A DNA stretch of 5,726 nucleotides. It comes from Coleofasciculus sp. S288 (GTDB taxonomy: Bacteria > Cyanobacteriota > Cyanobacteriia > Cyanobacteriales > Coleofasciculaceae). The DNA is taken from positions 1 to 5,726 of the forward strand of contig JAIUYC010000328.1 in NCBI GenBank assembly GCA_020216575.1. The letters are read 5' to 3'. Positions within the stretch are counted from its first letter, which is position 1. Each line of letters opens with the position of its first letter. Below the pieces are notes generated by a model. That model saw only the letters and a list, made by a program, of their open reading frames with translations. It was not told the DNA's origin and did no database searches. Below, piece by piece: positions 1 to 4,789 of this stretch. A program made the translations under genes and the position numbers.

Positions 1-225
1 GGGCTATCTCGTTCCTTGATTGCAGCAGGAGTACCGAGTGCGATCGTGTCTTTGTGGGCAGTGCCAGATGAGCCAACATCTCTATTGATGATTGAATTTT
101 ATCGACATTTTCAGCATCATTCCAACAAAGCTCAAGCTTTGCGTCAAGCGATGCTCAGCCTGATGAAACAACATCCCCAACCTTACAACTGGGCAGCTTT
201 CACCTTAATTGGCGAAGCAGAATAA
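1..225 (+). CDS. CHAT-domain protein, C-terminal end (partial at left edge)
   Basis: The frame is open from base 1 to TAA at 223-225 and encodes 74 residues. It begins GLSRSLIAAGVPS and continues through SLWAVPD, a KAQALRQAM helix and the end YNWAAFTLIGE. This order (GVPSAIVSLWAV, then ALRQA, then NWAAFTLIG) is the characteristic C-terminal end of CHAT domains, the caspase/separase-like fold often found behind TPR repeats in cyanobacteria. The catalytic His and Cys would lie upstream of the window, so activity cannot be judged. An in-window ATG-type start would be misleading because the frame is open to the edge. It converges on the second CHAT gene at 363-1325. The two tails share only family-level similarity, so they are paralogues and not recent duplicates. 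Substrate and role are unknown; such proteins are usually predicted to be proteases or signalling scaffolds. Confidence 0.88.
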   Translation, partial: GLSRSLIAAGVPSAIVSLWAVPDEPTSLLMIEFYRHFQHHSNKAQALRQAMLSLMKQHPQPYNWAAFTLIGEAE

Positions 226-230
226 CTCTG

Positions 231-262
231 TCAGGACTTACGCAACTGTCACATGCGATCGC
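231..262. repeat. TCAGGACTTACGCAA-type repeat followed by a HIP1 site
   Basis: The convergent intergenic gap (226-362) contains CAGGACTTACGCAAC at 232-246. I recognise this word from memory as a recurrent intergenic or element-end sequence in cyanobacteria, but I cannot see a second copy or an inverted partner in this window. A perfect HIP1 octamer GCGATCGC lies at 255-262 and is the best compositional marker that the host is a cyanobacterium. The rest of the gap holds only a short GTGAG-CTT-CTCAC hairpin (305-317) without a T-tract. I see no terminator for either CHAT gene. Confidence 0.4.
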
Positions 263-362
263 GCCCACAGCACAAAGGGTTGGAGGGAGCTTTCATCAGG
301 ACTGGTGAGCTTCTCACTTGCCGTTGATTAACCCTTGAGTGCAATTAACGACTAGTTAGAGA

Positions 363-1325
363 TTACAATCCATTGCCAATTAAAATAAACGGTGCCCAAT
401 AATAAGGATGATTGAGACGATTCGCGACTTCAGGCTTTAATCCATCCCGAACCTGCACTGCAACAATCGAACCCCGTTGTTCGCCCAAAGCCGTATAATC
501 ACCCCTAATCAGAGCAATTTGCGCTTGTCGTAAGGCTTCAGCTTTCGTATTCTTACCTTGCAATGCGGTGTAAAACGCATTCATCAACACTTGAGTGCCG
601 CCATCATCAACCGTCCATAATGAGGCAATAGAAGCTCTAGCCCCTGCCCTTTGCATCTGGTAACCTAAACCCAGAATCTCTGCCCCCGTCCCCAGATTGC
701 CACCGAGTCCGGTTTCGCAGGCAGACAGCACGACTAAATCCACCGTATTGAGGTTCCAGTTGCGGACATCGGCGATCGTGACAGGGGTGCCATCTCCAAA
801 GAGAATAAACGACTCTTCTGGTGTCCCCTCCACAATTGCCCCATGCGTGGCAAAATGCAAAACGTTATGATCTCCCATTTTCGGTATCGTGTCTTCAGGA
901 TTGAAGGCATTATCGAGGAGTTGGGTGGTATCGGGAACTGTCTCGGCTAAGGTTTCGACTTCCACTCCGGCATAGGGCAAACCCCCCAAGTTAAAGCGTT
1001 CTGTGCCAATGGTGACACTGTAGCGTCCGGTGGTAAATGCCCCAGCCAGAATCTTGAGTTGGAATTGGGGTTGGGTGTCAAGGTCAGTAAGAGAGGCCGC
1101 CGTAATATTATTGATGCGGTAGCGTTGGACTAACCATTGTTCGCCATCGTGCAAAGCGGCAAGGGGAATGTAGCGCAGTTGTCCATCGGGTGCATAAATA
1201 ATAGTTTCGGCTTCTGCTGTGGCAAGGTCATTTTCTAAAGGTTTAATCAGCCAGTTGTAGAGTTGTTGTGCAGGGGTTTTGGCATCGGATGTGCGATCAA
1301 CTAAAGCGCTGGTAGGGTTTTCTCC
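363..1325 (-). pseudogene. CHAT-domain protein, 5'-truncated remnant
   Basis: On the minus strand the frame is open from 1325 to the stop at 363-365 (320 codons). It has the full CHAT domain order: AQQLYNWLIKPLE, then APDGQLRYIPLAALHDGEQW, then VLHFATHGA with the likely catalytic His (codon 843-845), then VVLSACETGLG with the likely catalytic Cys (codon 717-719), then ASIASLWTVDDGGT and the end YYWAPFILIGNGL. The dyad and the terminal motifs are intact. The TTG at 1152-1154 lies inside the LAALHDGEQW motif and cannot be the true start. Homology continues upstream to about 1313, then meets an in-frame stop at 1326-1328. No ATG or GTG start lies in that added part, although an AAGGAG-like motif occurs at the boundary. 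The N-terminal region (usually TPR repeats) is therefore missing. I infer a 5' deletion or rearrangement with the Nif11 promoter now abutting. A frameshifted but complete gene is unlikely because no CHAT/TPR-like reading is visible across 1326-1461. Confidence 0.8.
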
Positions 1326-1347
1326 TTAATTTTTTAAAATTTTCAAA

Positions 1348-1361
1348 CCCCAAATTTGGGG
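1348..1361. promoter_or_regulatory. Perfect 14-bp palindrome CCCCAAATTTGGGG upstream of the Nif11 gene
   Basis: CCCCAAATTTGGGG is perfectly self-complementary and lies about 100 bp before the GTG at 1462, in an AT-rich segment between the CHAT remnant and the Nif11 gene. It could be an operator for a dimeric regulator. On the minus strand it is followed by a T/A-rich run (TTTGAAAATTTT), so it might instead act as a weak terminator for leftward transcription. I cannot assign a regulator. The position and symmetry are seen; any function is inferred. Confidence 0.35.
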
Positions 1362-1445
1362 ATATTGCATAAATCGCAGTGAAAACAGTGATAAGTACTA
1401 CAGCTACGCAGCAAAAATTGACGGCTGCAAGCACTCGAATCCTAT

Positions 1446-1454
1446 AAGGGGAGG
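1446..1454 (+). promoter_or_regulatory. Shine-Dalgarno site AAGGGGAGG of the Nif11 gene
   Basis: AAGGGGAGG ends 7 nt before GTG at 1462. It is the strongest ribosome binding site in the window and decides the use of GTG as the start; no in-frame ATG lies at a suitable distance. Confidence 0.7.
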
Positions 1455-1461
1455 TTATCTT

Positions 1462-3878
1462 GTGTCTAAAGAAACTGTCAGACAATTTTTGTTAATGGCT
1501 TCTTCTGATGCTGCCCTACAAAACCAACTAGCAGCAGCCTCTGATCTCGAAAGTTTTGTCAAACTTGGTCATTCATCCGGCTACAACTTCACGATGGGTG
1601 CGATTCGTGCAGCGTAAATCACGGTACTCAGTCCGTACATAGCGCTGCCAGCCGACTCTAGCGATAGAAAAGGCTGAACTCTCGGTCTGATGCAGGTGTA
1701 AGTCCTGCCCATCCGACTCAGATGTGACTCCCTATCTGCCCACACCGACCAGACTCGGATCGCTGGAGGGTGAAGCTGGGAACAGGGCGCAACCCGACAT
1801 TCGCTGCGGAATGACACTGGCGCTAACGGGGAGTTCCTACGGTGAAAAAGAGCCTAAAAAAGCAACCTAGAAGTAAGCGGGGCGCAGCCCAAAAACCCCG
1901 ACTTCACTAGAGTTCATTCCCGCCGCACTGTCCATCGGGTAGCGGCAAGAGTCCAGGGAATCTAGTGGTTGAATTGGCTCCACCTAACGGAACGAACAAT
2001 CTAACCGGGGGAACGAATAAAAACGAATTGAGGGTCTCGGGGAAGTCGAACCCCGATGTAGACTGGACGAGCAGTGGAACTCCCTCAGTTCGGGTAGGAC
2101 AGGTCGTAATTGACCTGAGGTGTTCAGAATACACTCGCCTGGAGCAGAGCATGATTAGACACAGTGGAAACACTAGTGAATCTTGGAAGAACTTACCGTG
2201 GAAGCAACTCCGCAGAAACCTCTTCCGCCTACAAAAGCGCGTGTACAAAGCTATTCGAGTTGGAGACAAGCGCAAAGCCAAGTCTCTGATGAGACTCATT
2301 GTGAAATCCACCCCAGCAAGATTACTGGCAGTTCGGCAAGTAACACAGCTTAATACTGGGAAGAAGACAGCGGGAGTAGACGGCAAGGCTTCTCTCTCAT
2401 TCGAGCAACGGTTCGCCTTGAGTGAACAACTCAAGCAGCCGATTAATACATGGAAGCACAAACCTCTTAGGGAAATTCCTATTCCAAAAAAGGATGGAAA
2501 AACCCGAATCCTAAAAGTCCCTACCATCGAAGACCTTGCTTGGCAATGTCTCGTCAAGTATGCTTTAGAACCAGCCCACGAAGCCACTTTCCACCCATGG
2601 AGTTACGGGTTTAGGACAGGTCGGTCGGCGCATGACGCGCAAAAACACCTGTTCGACCACCTAAGATCTCGCGTAAATGGAATAGAGAAACGGGTCATCG
2701 AACTCGATATCGAAAAGTGCTTCGACAGGATAAGCCACAAATCAATAATGGAAAGACTCATTGCCCCACAGGGTATAAAGCTCGGAATTTTCCGATGTCT
2801 CAAAGCAGGAGTCAACCCAGAATTCCCCTCTCAGGGAACACCTCAAGGGGGCGTGGTAAGTCCCTTGCTTGCCAACATTGCATTAAACGGGATTGAGGAT
2901 ATTCATCAGTCAGTGCGCTACGCAGATGATATGGTCATCCTCCTCAAGCCCAACGATAACGCCGAGATAATACTCGGTAAAATCAGCCAGTTTCTAGCAG
3001 AACGTGGAATGAATGTGAGTGCTACAAAAACTCACATTACCGCTACGACAGATGGGTTTGATTTCCTCGGCTGGCATTTCAAAGTGCAGAGCAACGGAAA
3101 GTTCAGATGTGTCCCTTCAGTGGACAACTTCAAAGCTTTCCGTCAGAAAGTAAAACACATCGTCAACAACTCGAATTATGGTGCTACGGTTAAAGCTGAG
3201 AAATTAGCCCCAGTAGTGCGAGGTTGGAGAAATTATCACCGCTACTGCAAAATGGATGGGTCGCGATTCTCGCTGTATCACATTCAACACAGAGCGTTCA
3301 GGGTGTTCAACAAGGAATCCAAACAAGATCGCTATACCAGCAAGAAACTGCTGGAAAAGGCATTCCCTATGGTTCCAAACTCCGAAAACAAATACATCAA
3401 AGTCAAAGGGGATAAGTCCCCTTTGACGGAGACATCATCTACTGGAGTGAGCGTAACAGCAAACTCTATGACGGAGCAACCTCCCAAGCCTTAAAGAGGC
3501 AAGACCATACCTGTGGATACTGTCGATTAAAGATGCTCAGTGACGAGAAGGTAAACCTCCATCATGTAGACGGAAACCATAAAAATTGGAAGAGAAATAA
3601 CCTTCTAGCCATTCACGAAAGCTGCCACGACTACATTCACATGAGCAAACGCTCTAGCTAAGAACATCGGGAGCCGGATGCACCGAAAGGCGCACGTCCG
3701 GATCTAACTGGGAGGTGCGGACGGTAATACGTCCCCTCGACCCAACCAGGATTTACAAGCTGCCATCATCGAGCAAAATTACGGCGAATTCTCCGCAGAG
3801 GACTTAGAGGAGGTAGCTGGGGGGACTCCCCCCCTTCATGTACCTGATCAACTTTTCCAACTGCTGTTTAGTCGCTAG
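1462..3878 (+). CDS. Nif11-family leader/precursor peptide, split by a group II intron (exons 1462-1597 and ~3748-3878)
   Basis: Exon 1 encodes 45 residues starting MSKETVRQFLLMASSD. It has the Nif11 pattern: a short N-terminal helix, ALQNQLAAASDLESFVKLG, then the G-Y-N-F motif. Exon 2 continues DLQAAIIEQNYGEFSAEDLEEVAGG and ends at TAG 3876-3878. Joined after 1597 and before 3748, the junction codon is GAG (Glu46), giving GYNFTMEDLQAAI in a single 88-residue frame. The LEEVAGG at residues 65-71 is the double-glycine leader end seen in Nif11-type RiPP precursors (TIGR03798/PF07862 families), where a C39 peptidase-transporter would usually cut. The remaining tail, TPPLHVPDQLFQLLFSR (17 residues), has no Cys, one Thr and one Ser, so classic lanthipeptide rings are not possible. 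Without splicing, translation runs 6 residues into the intron and stops at 1615-1617 (51 aa). No maturation enzyme or exporter is visible nearby. The family call is confident; the exact 3' junction and the function are inferred. Confidence 0.82.
1592..1597 (+). other. IBS1 of the group II intron (CGATGG)
   Basis: The last six exon-1 bases, CGATGG, are the exact reverse complement of CCATCG at 1932-1937 inside intron domain I. This is the standard IBS1-EBS1 pairing, directly next to the GTGCG intron start, and it fixes the 5' splice/insertion point at 1597/1598. A possible IBS2 (CTTCA, 1587-1591) could pair with TGAAG at 1771-1775, but only over 5 bp, so that is tentative. Confidence 0.7.
1598..2150 (+). 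ncRNA. Group II intron RNA, domains I-III (no protein gene)
   Basis: This 550-nt stretch has no credible protein gene and is the structural 5' part of the ribozyme, starting GTGCGATTCG. It contains EBS1 (CCATCG, 1932-1937) and a candidate EBS2 (TGAAG, 1771-1775). A frame of 62 codons runs from 1965 into the RT gene, but it covers RNA structure and not a known protein region. Both strands have open frames here that are by-products of the structured, GC-richer sequence. I did not fold the individual subdomains. Confidence 0.75.
1932..1937 (+). other. EBS1 (CCATCG) in intron domain I
   Basis: CCATCG is an exact 6-nt reverse complement of the exon end CGATGG at 1592-1597. It lies about 335 nt into the intron, a reasonable position for EBS1 in domain I. 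The base 5' of it is T1931. In introns using the delta-delta' contact this would favour an A as first base of exon 2, matching A3748, but I do not know that this intron uses that contact. Confidence 0.62.
2151..3494 (+). CDS. ltrA: Group II intron reverse transcriptase/maturase (main frame; HNH tail out of frame)
   Basis: This is the intron-encoded protein, which binds the intron RNA to assist splicing and copies it into DNA at the target site. The chosen start is ATG 2151, 6 nt after GGAG (2141-2144). The protein then begins MIRHSGNTSESWKNLPW, typical of the family; the frame is open further up to ATG 1965, but that part overlaps ribozyme domains. Numbered from 2151, the RT domain covers about residues 60-310. 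It has catalytic Asp186 in IELDIEKCFD, SQGTPQGGVVSPLLANI at 227-243 and the active-site YADD at 257-260, followed by GFDFLGWHF at 302-310. The maturase/thumb region follows, with KLAPVVRGWRNYHRYCKM at 351-368. Homology ends at about residue 424 (KGDKSP). The remaining frame to TAA 3494 (about 23 residues) is unrelated to the family because the reading frame has slipped. The HNH continuation is in the -1 frame. Confidence 0.9.
   Translation: MIRHSGNTSESWKNLPWKQLRRNLFRLQKRVYKAIRVGDKRKAKSLMRLIVKSTPARLLAVRQVTQLNTGKKTAGVDGKASLSFEQRFALSEQLKQPINTWKHKPLREIPIPKKDGKTRILKVPTIEDLAWQCLVKYALEPAHEATFHPWSYGFRTGRSAHDAQKHLFDHLRSRVNGIEKRVIELDIEKCFDRISHKSIMERLIAPQGIKLGIFRCLKAGVNPEFPSQGTPQGGVVSPLLANIALNGIEDIHQSVRYADDMVILLKPNDNAEIILGKISQFLAERGMNVSATKTHITATTDGFDFLGWHFKVQSNGKFRCVPSVDNFKAFRQKVKHIVNNSNYGATVKAEKLAPVVRGWRNYHRYCKMDGSRFSLYHIQHRAFRVFNKESKQDRYTSKKLLEKAFPMVPNSENKYIKVKGDKSPLTETSSTGVSVTANSMTEQPPKP
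3402..3427 (+). repeat. 10-bp perfect inverted repeat at the RT-HNH frame change
   Basis: GTCAAAGGGG (3402-3411) and CCCCTTTGAC (3418-3427) are perfect reverse complements around the 6-nt loop ATAAGT. The second arm holds C_CCT_TTG (3419-3425) in frame with the RT, which formally fits the X_XXY_YYZ pattern for -1 slippage. Slipping there gives CCC TTT GAC GGA, reading PFDGDIIYW into the HNH domain, which is the expected family sequence. A one-base deletion in the C or T run would look the same. Confidence 0.75.
3425..3661 (+). pseudogene. HNH endonuclease domain of the intron protein, in the -1 frame
   Basis: In the frame offset by -1 from the RT gene, 78 codons run from GAC 3425 to TAA 3659-3661. 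They read DGDIIYWSERNSKLYDGAT, then CGYC, then VNLHHVDGNHKNWKRNNLLAIH, and end ESCHDYIHMSKRSS. The CxxC pair, the HH...N core and the closing C-H...H are the zinc-finger-like HNH endonuclease of this intron class, which cuts the second target strand during retrohoming. All key residues are present, so the domain itself is not degraded. It has no start codon or ribosome site of its own. It can be made only by frameshifting from the RT frame, giving a protein of about 503 residues, or not at all. The surrounding sequence shows no other defect, so a recent mutation, a sequencing error or real recoding are all open. Confidence 0.85.
3671..3704 (+). ncRNA. Group II intron domain V
   Basis: This 34-nt hairpin has the family layout: a proximal stem from GAGCCGGA, a distal stem closed by a GAAA tetraloop (3685-3688), and the two-base CG bulge (3695-3696). 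Domain V forms the catalytic metal site. In this copy G3673 of the AGC triad faces A3702 instead of the usual U (GGATC where related introns have GGTTC), and A3682 faces C3691 in the distal stem. The remaining pairs are intact. Confidence 0.87.
3709..3743 (+). ncRNA. Group II intron domain VI with candidate branch-point A3740
   Basis: GAGG (3712-3715) pairs with CCTC (3735-3738), and GGACG (3719-3723) pairs with CGTCC (3730-3734) around the loop GTAATA. The basal GG/CC pairs leave G3739-A3740 bulged. A3740 is the likely lariat branch point. It is the 7th base counted back from 3746 or the 8th from 3747, and both spacings are known in the family. Confidence 0.72.
3819..3834 (+). repeat. G6-ACT-C7 hairpin at the Nif11 leader/core boundary
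   Basis: Six G (3819-3824), ACT, and seven C (3828-3834) form a 6-bp all-GC hairpin. In frame they encode Gly-Gly-Thr-Pro-Pro, so the structure falls exactly on the double-glycine leader end. No T-run follows, so it is not a normal terminator. Confidence 0.6.
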
Positions 3879-3922
3879 TAGCTAAACCCGGATATCTAGA
3901 CAATTACCTTCAATGTAAGGTT

Positions 3923-3951
3923 ATCCCCCACTGTCAATGTTGGGGGATTTT
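3923..3951 (+). terminator. Rho-independent terminator after the Nif11 gene
   Basis: ATCCCCCA (3923-3930) and TGGGGGAT (3941-3948) form a perfect 8-bp stem around a 10-nt loop, followed by TTTTA. It lies 45 nt after the Nif11 stop and ends that transcript, separating it from the next gene. Confidence 0.75.
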
Positions 3952-3953
3952 AC

Positions 3954-3974
3954 GTTAGTAGTTAGTGGTTAGTA
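3954..3974 (+). repeat. Short tandem heptamer repeat, 3 units (GTTAGTA/GTTAGTG)
   Basis: Three adjacent 7-bp units read GTTAGTA, GTTAGTG, GTTAGTA. Heptameric short tandem repeats of this kind are common between genes in filamentous cyanobacteria and vary in copy number between strains. No function is apparent here. Confidence 0.6.
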
Positions 3975-4025
3975 AGAGACAATGGGATGCAAAATTGGGT
4001 TAACGCTTTGTGCTGATTTTAAGTA

Positions 4026-4523
4026 ATGAGAAAAATTATTGTTGGCGTGATGGGACCCGGTGATAACGCCACAACTGCTGACTTGGATAACGCCTATGAA
4101 CTTGGCAAACGAATTGCTGCTGAAGGATGGGTTCTGCTGACCGGTGGCAGAAACGCTGGAGTGATGGACGCTGCCAGCAAGGGTGCAAAAACAGCTGCTG
4201 GTCTAACAATTGGTATCTTGGGAGACAACGACACCAGTGCTGTCTCGGATGCTGTGGATATTGCGATTGTTACCGATATGGGGAATGGGCGAAACAATAT
4301 CAACGTTCTCTCCAGTGATGTCGTGATTGCTTGTGGTATGGGGGCGGGGACAGCGTCTGAAGCTGCTCTTGCCTTGAAAAACGGCAAAAAAGTCGTTTTA
4401 TTAACTGACAACCAAGAGAGTCAGCAGTTCTTCACCAGCCTATCGCCAGACAGTATTTTTCTAGCGGCTAGTCCAGGCACTGCTATTAAGTTTGTTAAAG
4501 AAATTTTAATTAAGCACCGCTAA
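4026..4523 (+). CDS. TIGR00725/SLOG-type Rossmann nucleotide-binding protein (LOG-like)
   Basis: This 165-residue cytosolic protein starts at ATG 4026, directly after an in-frame TAA (4020-4022), so no longer start is possible. No strong Shine-Dalgarno site is visible. It opens with a short beta strand and glycine turn (IIVGVMGPG, 4-12). It then has LLTGGRNAGVMDAASKGA (37-54), TIGILG (61-66), GNGRNNINV (86-94) and GMGAGTASE (104-112). The arrangement is that of the SLOG superfamily (LOG and DprA relatives) and fits the TIGR00725 family. The cytokinin-activating LOG motif PGGxGTxxE is only partly kept (GMGAGTASE), so I do not call it a phosphoribohydrolase. It probably binds a nucleotide or nucleotide-derived ligand; substrate unknown. 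It stands alone between the Nif11 terminator and the sodB upstream region. No terminator is evident after it. Confidence 0.82.
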   Translation: MRKIIVGVMGPGDNATTADLDNAYELGKRIAAEGWVLLTGGRNAGVMDAASKGAKTAAGLTIGILGDNDTSAVSDAVDIAIVTDMGNGRNNINVLSSDVVIACGMGAGTASEAALALKNGKKVVLLTDNQESQQFFTSLSPDSIFLAASPGTAIKFVKEILIKHR

Positions 4524-4789
4524 ATTAGGGCAATTGTCGGCGAGTTAGGGAAACTGCGACGCTTGCATCACCCTTCTTGGCGGACAGTAGGCAGCTCGCA
4601 GATTAACTTGTGGCCTTTGTATTCAGAGGATTTATCACTTAGACTCATGTAATTTTTTACGCTACAATGACATCGTTAAGCTTTGTTGCACAACCTTAAG
4701 GAAGATTGATCTGTAATCTTTGATACCTGAATGAATCAAGCTTCCCATTCCGCTTTAATCTAGAAAGCAGTTAGAGAGGACTGAACATA
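4524..4789. other. Intergenic region with the sodB upstream sequence
   Basis: This 266-bp gap has no credible reading frame, tRNA or strong hairpin. Its first half (to about 4620) shows nothing I can name. The second half is AT-rich and holds the sodB promoter candidate and leader. Confidence 0.6.
4639..4668 (+). promoter_or_regulatory. Candidate sigma-70-type promoter of sodB
   Basis: A good -10 box, TACAAT (4663-4668), has a weaker -35-like TTAGAC (4639-4644) 18 bp upstream. Transcription from about 4675 would give a leader of roughly 115 nt before the sodB ATG. No Fur-like or other operator stands out. This is a consensus match only. Confidence 0.35.

Larger units (their letters stand above)
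1598..3747 (+). mobile_element. Group II intron (retroelement) inserted in the Nif11 gene
   Basis: The element starts with GTGCG at 1598 and ends with domain V (3671-3704) and domain VI (3709-3743). The tail CCCAAC or CCCAACC ends at 3746 or 3747. The total is about 2.15 kb, sense to the interrupted gene. EBS1 (1932-1937) matches IBS1 (1592-1597). Domain IV carries an RT-maturase-HNH protein of the chloroplast-like class common in cyanobacteria. The 3' end at 3747 is chosen because it restores the Nif11 frame; the consensus AY ending would favour 3746. Two features suggest decay: the protein gene changes frame before the HNH domain, and domain V has a mismatch at the AGC triad. Splicing competence cannot be decided from sequence alone. 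Such introns splice as RNA lariats and retrohome by target-primed reverse transcription. Confidence 0.92.

Noticed and set aside
1..1325. The two CHAT fragments being halves of one gene split by inversion
   Set aside because: Both contain the same C-terminal motifs (SLWxV, ALRQA, the W-A/P-F-x-LIG ending), so they are two paralogues and not complementary pieces.
1395..1407. Possible NtcA site GTA...TAC upstream of the Nif11 gene
   Set aside because: The spacing is 7 bases, while the NtcA consensus needs 8, and no -10 box stands at the expected distance.
1965..2150. N-terminal extension of the RT gene from ATG 1965
   Set aside because: The 62 added residues are not like any intron-protein N-terminus and overlap ribozyme sequence. 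ATG 2151 has a GGAG site and the family start.
1907..2587. Long minus-strand open frame (226 codons) opposite the intron RT gene
   Set aside because: It is antisense to a clearly conserved RT and to ribozyme RNA, and shows no recognisable domain. The same applies to other antisense frames at 1297-1485, 1581-1817, 2603-2815, 4094-4411 and 4943-5158.
3224..3415. Short + strand frame inside the maturase region
   Set aside because: It is a shifted shadow of the RT/maturase gene with no ribosome site.
3906..3921. ACCTT...AAGGT inverted repeat before the Nif11 terminator
   Set aside because: Only 5 bp, AT-rich and without a T-run. The real terminator is the stem at 3923-3948.
4127..4318. 63-codon + strand frame inside the TIGR00725-type gene
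   Set aside because: It is a frame-shifted shadow with a Cys/Trp/Gln-rich composition typical of misread coding sequence.
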